Assembly (NCBI RefSeq): GCF_001316285.1
Contig: NZ_BBDO01000002.1
Coordinates: 62,001-126,000, forward strand
Direction of reading: 5' to 3'
Length of the DNA stretch: 64,000 nucleotides
Source: Vulcanisaeta sp. JCM 16161
GTDB lineage: Archaea; Thermoproteota; Thermoprotei; Thermoproteales; Thermocladiaceae
The notes under the pieces were generated by a model. It searched no databases. It was given only the letters and a program-made list of their open reading frames with translations, and was not told where the DNA came from. The first letter of the stretch is position 1, and each line of letters begins with the position of its first letter. Positions 37,443 through 47,986 of the stretch are shown in pieces. The translations under genes were made by a program, and so were the position numbers.

Positions 37443-38295
37443 AACTGGTAAGATTAAGTCATTATTTAGATCAATATTTGATGATAGGTCATTTTTAACA
37501 GGCTTTATAATGTTCTTTCCAGTAATTATGTTAGCAATAATAGGTCCAATAATTGCGCCATATAAACACCCAGATGCCGTCGTTGGTCCACCTGGTGTTC
37601 CACCAAGTTCGCATTATCTCCTTGGCACGACACTCTACGGGCAAGATGTATGGAGTCAATTATTATTCGCTACGCCGGCAACGTTGATTATTGCTGCCAT
37701 GGCTGGTGCGATAGCGACCGCAATAGGCATAGTCCTAGGAGTTATAGCTGGTTATTTCGGCAGAACGATTAATGACATCATTAATTTCTTCACGAACTTA
37801 TTCATTGCAATACCCGTTACTTTATTTGTTATGATACTTTCGCTCGTCATTGGACCTAAAATATCGAATTTATTAGTAGCTATACTCACAGGGTTATTTA
37901 GTTGGAGCTGGACTGTCAGGGCTGTTGATCCCATGACAAGGAGCATAAAAGCTCGTGACTTCATAAATGTGGCTAGGCTTAATGGTAGTGACTCATTCGA
38001 GATTGCCTTTGGTGAGATTTTACCTGTTATATTGCCGTATGTCGTTATCGTATATATAATCCAGTTTAATGCCGCAATAATGACCATAGTAACACTTAAC
38101 TTATTTGGTATTGGATCTCTCTCAATAGTGACGTGGGGTACCATGCTTTATTGGTCTGTCATTGCGACAGCATTCGCTTACGGTATTTGGTGGTGGTATG
38201 TACCGCCTGGTTTCTTAACTGCTTGGACAACATTAGCATTAATATTAATGGTTAGAGGGCTGAACAAAATATTTAATCCAAGGTTAAGGGGGTGA
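37435..38295 (+). CDS. ABC permease DppC/OppC-like
   Basis: This is the second permease, intact at 286 residues. The N-terminal helix (FLTGFIMFFPVIMLAIIGPI IAPY) is followed by the characteristic PPSSHYLLGTTLYGQDVWSQ LLFATPATL and five further helices. The EAA loop is in RSIKARDFINVARLNGSDSF EIAFGEILP, which contacts the ATPases. It pairs with the DppB-like subunit to make the channel for the oligosaccharide or oligopeptide. Three nt separate its stop from the next start. Confidence 0.92.
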   Translation: MPETGKIKSLFRSIFDDRSFLTGFIMFFPVIMLAIIGPIIAPYKHPDAVVGPPGVPPSSHYLLGTTLYGQDVWSQLLFATPATLIIAAMAGAIATAIGIVLGVIAGYFGRTINDIINFFTNLFIAIPVTLFVMILSLVIGPKISNLLVAILTGLFSWSWTVRAVDPMTRSIKARDFINVARLNGSDSFEIAFGEILPVILPYVVIVYIIQFNAAIMTIVTLNLFGIGSLSIVTWGTMLYWSVIATAFAYGIWWWYVPPGFLTAWTTLALILMVRGLNKIFNPRLRG

Positions 38296-38298
38296 TTA

Positions 38299-39288
38299 AT
38301 GTCTGAGAACATATTAAGTGTTGAGGGGTTGAAGGCTTATTATTTTCTTGAAAATGGGCTTTCCGTTAAAGCCGTCGATGGTGTCTCGTTTACTGTTAAT
38401 GAGAATGATGTTTTAGGAATTGTTGGTGAAAGTGGCTCAGGAAAGAGCACTCTTGCCATAGCTATTTCGGCATTAGCAAAACCACCTCTTAGGATTGTGG
38501 ATGGTAAGGTATTGTTTAGAGGTACGGACATACTTAAACTGAGTAATGAGGAACTAAGAAGAATACGCATGGAACGCATTTCATTAATTCCTCAGTTTGC
38601 GATGGATGCCCTTAATCCAACCATAACGATTAAGCGATTACTTAGAGATGCCCTTAAATCCCATATTGATAGCGATGAAAAGATTGAAGAAATAATGAAT
38701 TTCAGAGTCCCTGAGCGATTATCAATGATAGGCCTTCCAAAGTGGGTCCTTGATAGATATCCCTTTGAATTATCAGGTGGCATGAGACAGAGGGTTAGTA
38801 TCATGATAAGCACAATACTCGACCCAGATCTCCTAATTGCTGACGAACCAACTTCATCGCTTGATGTAGTCACACAAAGATTAGTTATTCAGTTCCTAAA
38901 TGAACTAGTTGAATCACGTAGAGTTAAGTCAATGCTCTTCATAACGCATGATATTGGCGTGATTGCACAATTAGCTAATAAAATTGGAGTAATGTATGCT
39001 GGTAAGCTTATTGAAATTGGTAATGCTAACGACGTACTTAAGGAACCGCTACACCCATATACTAAGGCGTTAATCATGTCAATACCTAAATACGGCACTA
39101 ACATAAATAAGATTAGACTGAAGGGACTTAAGGGCGAACCACCAAGCTTGGTGAATCCGCCTAAAGGTTGTCGCTTCTACGATAGATGTCCTTATAGGAT
39201 GGATATTTGCAAAGAGAAAGAACCGCCATTAGTTAAGGTGGGTTCTACTATGGTTGCATGTTGGTTATTCGTTAAGGGTGATAACTAA
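38299..39288 (+). CDS. ABC importer ATPase DppD/OppD-like
   Basis: This 329-residue ATPase of the importer is intact. Walker A is GESGSGKST, the signature loop is LSGGMRQRV, Walker B is LLIADEPTSSLD and the switch His is in FITHDIGV. The C-terminal oligo_HPY extension (HPYTKALIMSIPKYG and CRFYDRCPYRMDICKEKEPP ) contains the cysteines of the family's iron-sulfur or zinc-like site. It acts as a heterodimer with the product of the following gene, whose start codon shares its stop region (38299-39288 then 39288). Confidence 0.93.
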   Translation: MSENILSVEGLKAYYFLENGLSVKAVDGVSFTVNENDVLGIVGESGSGKSTLAIAISALAKPPLRIVDGKVLFRGTDILKLSNEELRRIRMERISLIPQFAMDALNPTITIKRLLRDALKSHIDSDEKIEEIMNFRVPERLSMIGLPKWVLDRYPFELSGGMRQRVSIMISTILDPDLLIADEPTSSLDVVTQRLVIQFLNELVESRRVKSMLFITHDIGVIAQLANKIGVMYAGKLIEIGNANDVLKEPLHPYTKALIMSIPKYGTNINKIRLKGLKGEPPSLVNPPKGCRFYDRCPYRMDICKEKEPPLVKVGSTMVACWLFVKGDN

Positions 39289-40273
39289 TGACTGAACTCA
39301 TATATGAAGTTAAGGATTTAACGAAAATTTTTGAGACTGGTTTCTTCCGTACTAGCAAGATCGTGGCTCTTAATGACGTGACATTTAATGTTAATAAGGG
39401 TGATGTATTATCGATAGTCGGCGAGAGCGGTTCGGGAAAGTCAACATTAGCTAAGATATTACTTAAGCTAGAGAAGCCGACAAGCGGTAAGATACTTTAT
39501 AAGGGAATTGATTTAAGTGAAATAGATAATAGAAGGTATTGGAGAGAGGTTCAGGCCGTATTTCAGGATCCATATGCATCATTTAATCCTGTCCATAAGG
39601 TGGATCACGTACTTAAGGCACCACTTAAGAACTACTTTAATCACCTTAGTGAACGTGATATCTATAACCGTATTAAAGAAACCCTTGAATTCGTTGGGCT
39701 AAGGGCAAGTGAGACTCTTGGTAAGTATCCGCACCAATTCTCCGGCGGTCAATTACAGAGGATAATGATTGCGAGGGCGCTTCTAGTTGATCCTGAGGTT
39801 TTGATAGCGGATGAGCCGTCTCTATGATAGATGCATCACTTAGAATTGAGATACTGAATTTACTTCATGATATAAATGCTAAGAGGGGAATAACAATTCT
39901 ATTTATTACTCATGACTTATCACTTGCATCTTACATAAGTAATAAAATACTTGTGCTTTATAGAGGGGAAATCATGGAGTACGGTGATTCTGAGGAGATT
40001 ATTGAGAATCCACTGCATCCATATACTCAATTATTAATGTCCTCAATACCCCAGATTGATAGGAAGTTTAATAGGAAATTGGAAATTGAATTAGAAAAGA
40101 TAGAGGAGATAAACCTCGTTGGTTGCGTATTTCAACCTAGATGCCCATATGCACGTGATATATGTATTAACACAAAGCCAAAAATAACTAGTGTAAAGCC
40201 GAATCATTTAGTGCGTTGTCACTTATATGGAGAACCAGGATTAATGGTGATTAATAATGACCGCAAATCGTAA
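39288..40273 (+). CDS. ABC importer ATPase DppF/OppF-like, one frameshift
   Basis: This is the second ATPase, about 328 residues. Part one holds Walker A GESGSGKST, the Q-loop in AVFQDPYASFNPVH, and FSGGQLQRIMIARALLVDPE . A shift occurs at about 39820 within Walker B: ADEPS then SMIDASLRIEIL, where one added base gives ADEPVSMIDAS. Part two has the switch His (FITHDLSLASYISNK) and the cysteine-containing tail GCVFQPRCPYARDIC. The stop overlaps the start of the GH12 gene by 17 nt, tying the importer to a secreted endoglucanase in one transcript. Confidence 0.92.
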
Positions 40274-41246
40274 GCATATAATTATTTCGTTAATATTTGC
40301 AATAATTATTGTTCTTACTATAATACTTATATTTTTCCTCACTAGCGAATTGACACTAATGAATTCGAGAACAGTTAATAATAGGTGTATTTGTAAAGAG
40401 AACTATACATGTTTAGTTTTGAATTCTTCCCTGGAATTACCTGGGTCGTCTACGTATATAATAGCATGGGGTAATAACAAATATGAAATATACATAAACA
40501 TGTGGAACTTAGCTAACTTTAATAAGGGCTATGCAAAGATGACCTATAATCCTAATAAGGGCATACTTTGCTTTTATGCGTTAATAAATAATGTTACATT
40601 AAAAAAACCCAGAGAGCCAGGTCTGGGGTTACCCAGAGATATTCCTCATTGGTAGAAGTCCATGGCTTAAAACTCCAACAAATGAGGTAATTAATTTACC
40701 GCAGAGGATAAATGATTTATTAAGTTCATATCCTAACCTAAGTATTTATGTAAATTATACATTAATACATAGTCCATCAACACCTATAGATTGGGCATAC
40801 GATATTTGGTTTCTTAGAAACCCAAACATAACTGGTGTTGGGCCAGGTGATGCTGAGATGATGATTTGGCTTTACTATAGTGGATATAATACTCAATGGG
40901 CTTATACGGGTATTAACGTTAATATACCGATTTATGTGAATGGAACATTAACCAACGAGACCTTCATGGTATTGATAAACTGTAATCATGGAACTGGTTG
41001 GACGTATATAGCCTTTGTCCCAGTCAATGACGGTATAGAAGTGGTAATATTGGTATATGGTTAGCTCCGTTTCTGAACTACATGGTGACATTATTACCGC
41101 AGAAATGCCCATCAATATGGCAAAGCCCAGATAATGTTTCTGATCTATGGCTCATGGATGTAGAGTTAGGCAGTGAGTTCGGTAATATGTACGTTAGTAG
41201 TAGCGAGATTTATTGGAAGATATACAATATTAGCATAGTTAAATGA
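40257..41246 (+). CDS. GH12 endoglucanase (cellulase), membrane-anchored, two frameshifts
   Basis: It hydrolyses beta-1,4-glucan chains outside the cell. A signal anchor (IIISLIFAIIIVLTIILIFF L) is followed by the GH12 jelly roll: KYEIYINMWNLANFNKGYAK M, then in a second frame PEIFLIGRSPWLK and the nucleophile strand GDAEMMIWLYYSG. A third frame holds the acid/base strand LMDVELGSEFG. These match archaeal enzymes such as Sulfolobus CelA and Pyrococcus EglA. The breaks lie near 40640 and 41050; the repaired length is about 329 residues. A linker with Cys pairs (CICKENYTC) follows the anchor. Co-transcription with the ABC importer makes glucan oligosaccharides the likely import substrate. Confidence 0.87.
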
Positions 41247-41268
41247 TATATAAATGGTATTTTATCCT

Positions 41269-42150
41269 CTAAGCTTCAATTAATTCCTCAATTCTCCTGA
41301 TTGGTACCACGTTTTGAGCTAATAAACATATGCCCCATAATGCATTTATTAATGATGGATAAGCATTTAATGAAGTATATACAATGCCTATTAAACTACC
41401 CAGTGACATTTTATTAACTCGTACTCTATAAATGCCTAAGCCAGATAATAGTAAAGGCGTAACATACGTGTACGCCAATGCTGACGACCAATACACTCTA
41501 TCCCACTTTATTTGATTAGATATTCCGTTAATCCATTTACGTAATGAATCTCGGACTAAATTAACGTTGTTAATGTCTTCCTTGAGGAATTCCTTAACCC
41601 TATGTATGTGCTCGCTATACGCACTTCTCTTAATTTGCCTGGCATCCTTCACACTCCTGACATAAGGCTCTATAATAAGCACTGATAGAGGTGTGATAAC
41701 AACTGCACTATTGTTATTATCGATGTTAATGCAGTGAGTATATTTAGCATAAAGGTATTATACATATTACCAATGTTCCACATCACAAAGTCAACATCAT
41801 TTACAATCCCACCAATTATATCATTAACATCAGCAAATATTAGCAATAGCTAGCTATGCTATTCCAAAAAGGCTTAAATAACCATTCAGATGATGTGAAT
41901 AATAAGGATATAATTATCATGGTAATTATGAAATAAATAGATGAATTTTCCTTAACCATTAAGTTAGTAAGTTTAGCCAATGCAATTGGTATTAAGTATC
42001 CAGAGACAATTGCCCTTAATATGTAAGATATCAGAATATTAAGGCCAAGGCAAAACTCATGCCAATTTTAGGTCTATGTACGTGCCGAATATAAAAGCGG
42101 ACCGTACTTAGTAATGCATTCATTAAACCTAACCTTAATTTGTTAGTCAT
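41269..42150 (-). CDS. ABC-exporter membrane domain without nucleotide-binding domain, frameshifted
   Basis: The protein starts MTNKLRLGLMNALLSTVRFY and, through three frames, gives the helices and loops of a type I exporter half: YILRAIVSGYLIPIALAKLT, FADVNDIIGGIVNDVDFVMW (coupling-loop region) and QIKRSAYSEHIHRVKEFL. The last is WGICLLAQNVVPIRRIEELI EA, the usual junction between membrane and ATPase domains. There it stops. The next 22 nt lead into the convergent GH12 gene, so the ATPase domain is really missing, not merely frameshifted. It lies 6 nt after the GH5-like gene. It may work with an ATPase encoded elsewhere, or it is a decaying remnant. Confidence 0.6.
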
Positions 42151-42156
42151 ACTTAA

Positions 42157-44057
42157 TCACTCAACCCTTAATACTAACCCTGATTTACGTTCAATGTTCA
42201 CATTAATAATATTATCGTTCAGTTTCGCATCCCCAAAGCCTCCAATCCTTTCAATTTTACTTATCTTACCATTTAGCTTAATATTATCCATTACGTTATT
42301 TATGGAGTGGTTTATTATGAACAGTAAATGTCCATTATCTCCGTAAAATGTCTGAACCTCTAGCTCAGGCGATGAGGAATAAGCCATTTGCTGAGTCCCC
42401 ATTAACTCAATAAGTGCTTTATAAAATGGTAAAACCTCCGTATATCTTTCTGTAACGGCGATTATATATTCGAAGGGTATTACAGATAAAATGATAATAC
42501 CGCTATCTCTCCTGGTCATGAATACCACAGGTAAGTCATCATTAAGCGTAGCTATTATAGTAGCGTCTATAGGCCTAACCTCATATAAATGAATGGGATT
42601 ACTTATAGTTATTGATATAGAATCACCAGTCCTTAATGACCCAAAGTTATGTTTAATACGTATTTTAACGTTGCCATTTATTATTCTGCCTTTACTCCCG
42701 GCCCACGATGATGGCTTAACGCCAAATAATTCATCCCATAAGTGAGTTGGTGATTCATGAAATGACTGCCTAAGTAACGATACATATAAATTGTTACCTG
42801 ACCTGACATTACTTAAGAGGTAATCCCATGTACTTGTTAATGCAAGAGGAATTGAAGGCATTATGATAAGACCATTACTAATCCGCTCCCGATCTAATTC
42901 ATAAACAACCCTTACCTGTGTACCAACCATTGTTAATAAAATATCTGACATAAGTACACTGCTGTAGTCCTTATAGTTTACAAATTCATAATCTCTATAT
43001 GCATAAAAGGGAATCACCACCGTTGCCTTCGGCATTCGCCTAAACCTGTTATATATCCGAGTTCTTCAAGTTTGATGATAGTCTTTGAAAACTCTGATAC
43101 AATGCTTGCAGCGGGTTTAGGCTTACCAAACTTATCAATTATTCCAAAGCCAAGTTCTAAAGGTCTCCATTCATATGGTGGATCCTTATCACCTATAAAG
43201 TCTGTGAAACACCATATGAAAGCACCTGATGATTCATGTGCAATAGCCGTATATAGGACCTCGTTTATAAAATAAGCTTGCCATTCTTCAGGATACTGTA
43301 ACGTGCTAAAGCCAAATTCCTCAAGGAGCACAGGCGATGAACCGCCATTAGACGCTAGGTCTAAGTAAGCGCCATATAAGTAACCATGCATTACCGGATC
43401 ATCTTGATAAAGGTATAGGTGAGGACCTATGTAATCAACCATACCTCTAACATTTGGTTCCTCTTGCATGGGACTATAGAGTATGTCACCAGACGATACT
43501 ACGTGATTAGGGTCGATTCTCTTTATTACGCTTACTACGGCAGATAAAAATGCTAAGGCTCTCTCTCTATTTTCTGGTCTTTTGAATAGGCTTATTTCAT
43601 TCGTTAGTATCCAGCCACCTAATGCCTCATGATCTTTTAACTCGCTCACGATATTGGTTACAAACTGCGTGAACTTGACAATTGATTCTTCATCGTAAGG
43701 ATCTCCATTCACGAGAAAAGGCACCTTCCAATTTCTTCCACTCATGTGGCCCACAAATAATGTTGGAAATCCAATTATATCATACTCCCTAAGTAAATCC
43801 ATGAACTCCTTAAGCTTTCTCACGGAGTCTTCATTGATATTTCCATAATTGTCTACGAAATCCTCAGCAATAATGAAGAACCTTACCGCACGAATGCCAA
43901 GGTTCCTCATTATATATAATTCATTACGGATATCATCTACATTCCACTTACTCCACATCATTATGTTTGACCTTCTTGGAAAATAATTAACGCCAAGCAG
44001 AAATTTAACATTATTATTTAAGCAAATAAACCTACCGCACTTCGAAGTCTTCGGCAT
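42157..44057 (-). CDS. GH5-like glycoside hydrolase with GH42-like C-terminal domains, one frameshift
   Basis: This intracellular beta-glycosidase of clan GH-A has about 633 residues. The TIM barrel begins KFLLGVNYFPRRSNIMMW and has the acid/base Glu in GGWILTNEISLF and the nucleophile in VLLEEFGFST, with WCFTDF at the aglycone site. The first frame ends at 43014. The next (from 43035) supplies an amidotransferase-like trimerisation domain as in beta-galactosidases (GLIIMPSIPLALTSTWDYLL then HLWDELFGVKPSSWAG) and a final beta domain. It resembles the COG3934 mannanase/glucanase group. The substrate is probably a beta-linked oligosaccharide delivered by the neighbouring importer. Confidence 0.78.
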
Positions 44058-44121
44058 TTCGAATAAGTTTTAATTAAATACAATTATAAGCTTTATTACG
44101 TTATTACCCTTAAATTGAACG

Positions 44122-45541
44122 TTAACAATATGGGCATGTTGTTATTTTTATTTTCCTTATCCTGGGGTTTATAGCGTATGATACGGCTACCGTGAGTATT
44201 ATTGACGCTATTAATATAATCAAGTACCAAGTGCTCACTATTGAGTAGTAGAAGGTTATTGCGAGTATTGCCATGCCGATGGCAATGGCTATCCTACCGC
44301 TCCACCTAGTGAGCTTCAGGGCCCCTGCAGCTACGAGTATTAGGCTTAGTACGTAGTATAGGGAGTCAATGGCGTAGGCGCCCTCCATGGCGTTATAGGT
44401 CAACTCCAGGGGCTTTACGTAACCACTCAGGTAAGCCGCTATGTAGGCAAGTATTATCGTTAGTACCGCCACGGCAGTGCTTACATAGAGCGCCTTATAT
44501 GGGCTCTTATACCTTGGGTGCGTCTCGGCGAGCCACGCGGGTAGTAACCCGTCCCTAGCCATGCCATAGAGCATCCTCGCCGTTGCGTTTAATGTGGCTA
44601 GGTAGCACCCGAATACGCTTATCATTACGCTTATTGCAAATAGTATTAGGCCTGCGGTGCCAGGTAATGCCCTATCAATGTATATACTGGATTTGGCCCC
44701 ATGCCCTCCGCCATACTTACGAAGTTACTAATGGCGTTTTGTGTATAGCCTATGTTTAGTAGTATTGCGTAGGTGACTAGTATGTAGAGTATTCCCATGA
44801 ATACGGTGGCCCACAGCGTGCTCGTTGGTACGCTCCTCCTTGGGTTCCTAACCTCCTCGGATATTTGTGTACTAACCTCGAAGCCCATGAAGTATGTTAT
44901 TGCGAAGATTAGGCCCCCTGACAATGCCGTTAATATACCCGTGGGTGTTGTTGCGAAGGTTCCTTGCACGGTGAATGGAAATGCGGAAAGCCTATTAGCG
45001 TTGGCTATGAATGATAGTATTACGAATATTAGTAGGATTATTATCTCAATGCTCGTTAACGTCATTTCAGTCCTAATACTGGGCCTTATCCCAAGGACCG
45101 CTGGTACTAGGGCAAGCACTATCGGTATTGGTAGTAGGATTAGTGGGTTTATTACGTGGCCAGTCACCGCGTATATGCCTCAGTACCGAGGTAGGCGAAG
45201 GCTATGGCCACCGAACCAACACCAACAATGCTGTAGAACACTGCGTAGACTATGCCGTTTACGAAACCCGTCCTGGCATTTATTGTGTTTGTTACGTAGG
45301 CATAAAAACTGGCCGCGTGTGGATATTTACGGGCTAGTACGAATATTGAGTATACGATGGCCAGGACACCCAATAACGTGAGTAACATAGCCAACGGCGC
45401 TGCGGCGTACGCACTACCCATTATTAGGGCTGCACCACCTGCAATACTATAGGCAGGTGCTTGACCCGCCAATGAATTATATAATGAACCGAGGAAGCCC
45501 GTGGCGTTCCTCATCAACTCATTACTCCTCTGCTTCGACAT
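44122..45541 (-). CDS. APC-superfamily amino-acid permease, two frameshifts
   Basis: This importer of amino acids or related solutes has about 470 residues and 12 helices. The N-terminal helix motif GFLGSLYNSLAGQAPAYSIA GGAAL is typical of the APC family. The second fragment has GGLIFAITYFMGFEVSTQIS EEVRNPRRSVP, the conserved helix-6/7 loop. The third has NATARMLYGMARDGLLPAWL AETHPRYKSP. Breaks lie at about 45170 and 44640. A C-terminal CPYC follows the last helix and could bind metal or form a disulfide. It is divergent from the ATPase gene, with several ACTTAGT-type motifs between them. Confidence 0.88.
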
Positions 45542-45571
45542 CGTTAATTACGGCAATGCCGCACCCTTTTA

Positions 45572-45646
45572 TACTTAGTTAAACGTTTAATAACATCAGC
45601 TTATGGGCAAAAATAAAAAAAATACTAAGTATAACTTAGTTACTAA
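45572..45646. promoter_or_regulatory. Cluster of ACTTAGT/ACTAAGT motifs, operator candidate
   Basis: Upstream of the ATPase gene, ACTAAGT (45624-45630) and ACTTAGT (45634-45640) form an inverted repeat. TTAGTTACTAA (45636-45646) is a palindrome around one central base and touches the ATG. A further ACTTAGTTAA lies near 45573, close to the permease start. The same TTAGTWACTAA palindrome occurs twice before the vapB gene at 54290. Confidence 0.5.
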
Positions 45647-46738
45647 ATGCTCTTTTCACCGGAGCCTAAGGTTAGTGAGGAGGATCTATTTGATTTTAGG
45701 GTTGAACTTAATCAGTTGGTTAGTGCGATCAGGATGTCAAGGCTCACTATAATCACGGGCATTAGGAGGAGTGGTAAAACATCCCTATTGAATGTCGCGA
45801 TTAGAAAGTCGGGTCTGCCCTACGTATACTTTGACGTTAGGTTAAGTGCATACCCAAATTACGCCGACTTAGCGGTCATATGGGCTAGGGCAATTGAGGA
45901 TTTCATAAGGCGTGAGTCCGGGCTTAGGGAGAAGATATTAAACGCGCTTAAGGATGTTACTGGGCTTGCCATAGGAATCAACCCCATTAAGGTTGAGGTT
46001 AGGTTCAGGGGCCCGGGTAAGTTGGATATTGCTCAATTGTTAATTAAGATCAATGACCTGGCGGGGGAGGTTGGAGGTAAGGTGATCATCGCAATTGATG
46101 AGGCTCAGGAGTTGAGGAGGGTTAATTGGCTCAGGTTCGATAGATTGATGGCGTATGCTATGACAACCTAAGAAACATAAACTTTGTACTTACTGGATCA
46201 CAGGTCGGCCTTTTATACGAATTACTTGGGCTTCGCAATCCCAAGGCGCCACTCTTTGGTAGGGCTTATGTCGAGGTTAAGACCAGGAGGTTAAGCCTGA
46301 TGAATCATATGAGTTCCTAAATAGGGGATTTAACGAGGTTGGTACTAAACCAAGTGAGGATGTGTTAATTAGGGCTATTAATGAGTTTGATGGGATAATT
46401 GGTTGGTTAACATACTTCGGTTATAACTACGCAATTAGGGGTGTTGCTGATTTTGACGCCATAAGGAATATCGCAATAAGCATGGCTCGTGATGAACTAA
46501 TCAATTTATTAGGTGTGATGAGGAGTACGAGGTATAGAACCATCCTTAGGATTCTCGCGAGGGACCTGCCCGATGGAGTTTGATTAAGAGTAGGTTGGAG
46601 ATTATTGAGTAGTACGTGAGTGATACCGTGCTTAGCAACTTACTGAATACCCTCGTTAATATGAGTATTGTTGAGAAGAGGGATGATGAGTACGCAATAA
46701 TAGACCCAATCTATGCCGCCGCTGCACGTACACTTTAG
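45647..46738 (+). CDS. Archaeal AAA ATPase (ATPase_2/DUF234-like), two or three frameshifts
   Basis: This ATPase of a family expanded in thermophilic archaea has about 363 residues. Walker A is IITGIRRSGKTSLLNVAI near residue 42 and Walker B is KVIIAIDEAQELRR. A shifted frame gives NINFVLTGSQVGLLYELLGL R (sensor) and PLFGRAYVEVKTRRL, which is the family's substrate loop. A winged-helix C terminus is suggested by VLSNLLNTLVNMSIVEKRDD EYAIIDPI near the stop at 46736-46738. Breaks lie at about 46165, 46290 and 46585. Members often act as solitary regulators or associate with mobile elements; function unknown. Confidence 0.8.
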
Positions 46739-46781
46739 GGGGTAATGACATAAATAGGGCGGGTTAACCCATGTATTGGGC

Positions 46782-47912
46782 ATGAGGATTAGGGATGCGT
46801 ACGTAATAGGGATTGCGTCAGCCTCATTCTTCATGAGCTACTTCTCCAGGCTTGCCTGGAGCATTGTCTCGTCATACTCAACATTAAAGCCCACAATCAT
46901 TGAGGACAGTGTGGTCTTCTCACTATTCTTCATAGGCTACGTGGTGGTCCAGGTACCTGCAGGACTTGTTTCGGATAGGGTTGGTCCTAAGTATGTCGTC
47001 ATGGCATCACTAATCGGCCTAGCAGCATCATCCTTCGTATCCGGTATGGCCAACGCCATGTGGGTTGAGTACGTGGCTAGCCTATTCATGGGACTGAGCG
47101 CTGGGTGGATTTACCCAGCCACTGTGAAGCTACTAACCATTAGCTTTAGGGGGCCTGAGCTGCCGGTTGCCATGGGCTATTACAGCATCGCCTGGCCGCT
47201 ATCTATAGTGCTTGCTGGTGCTACCCTGCCCGAAATCTGCACAGTCCTTGGTTGGAGGTGGAGTTACTACATTATTGCCCTCACCTCAATAATCATAGCA
47301 TCACTATACGTGCCAACCAATGTTAGGGGTTATGGTGGTAATGCACGTGGCGCATTAAACCTTAAGTTATTGAGGAATAGCGACGTCATGGTCGTTAGTC
47401 TCTCTGGTTTTCTATTCTTCATGTCATACTGGACAATAACGCTATACGCCTATAAATACTTCCTATCGATAGGCTTAACGACTACGTTGCCGGCCTCGCC
47501 TACTCACTCCTAGCCTATTGGGTATTCCATCAACGTTAATTGCCGGTTACATAATTAGGAACCTGGGCGTCAAGAACACGTTATCATTGTTCGAGACATT
47601 ATATGGTATATCAACAATACTTCTTGCTGTGATCACGAGGGAGTTACCACTAATGATACTGGCAGCTCCATGGGCTTTATCAGGTTTATAATAACGCCGG
47701 CAAACTCAACCGCCGTATCCAAGATAGGTGGTGAATTGGCCGGCAGTGTGACCGGCATTGCGAACCTCTTCTGGCAATTAAGTGGTGCCGTTGCGCCAAT
47801 GGTGGCTTCGTTCATATTAACTAGGGCGAATTATCAATTCTTATGGGTGGTTATGGGAATCGTGATAATAATATCAGCTGTTATTTACCTATTAACGTTA
47901 AAGGTCAGGTGA
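46782..47912 (+). CDS. MFS transporter, two frameshifts
   Basis: This 12-helix major facilitator of about 376 residues begins MRIRDAYVIGIASASFFMSY F. The motif VQVPAGLVSDRVGPKYVVMA lies after helix 2, the MFS motif A. Breaks occur near 47485 and 47665; in between, other frames give LIAGYIIRNLGVKNTLSLF and PLMILAAPW. The last part is ELAGSVTGIANLFWQLSGAV APMVASFI, as in organic-acid or sugar-phosphate transporters of this superfamily. The ATG at 46782 is preferred over an upstream TTG at 46776. Substrate unknown. Confidence 0.82.
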
Positions 47913-47986
47913 ACGCGTTAAATTAGTTCCATGATGGTGGGTAATATAAATTTAAATTATTATTTGCTGTGACATAATTAATCGCC

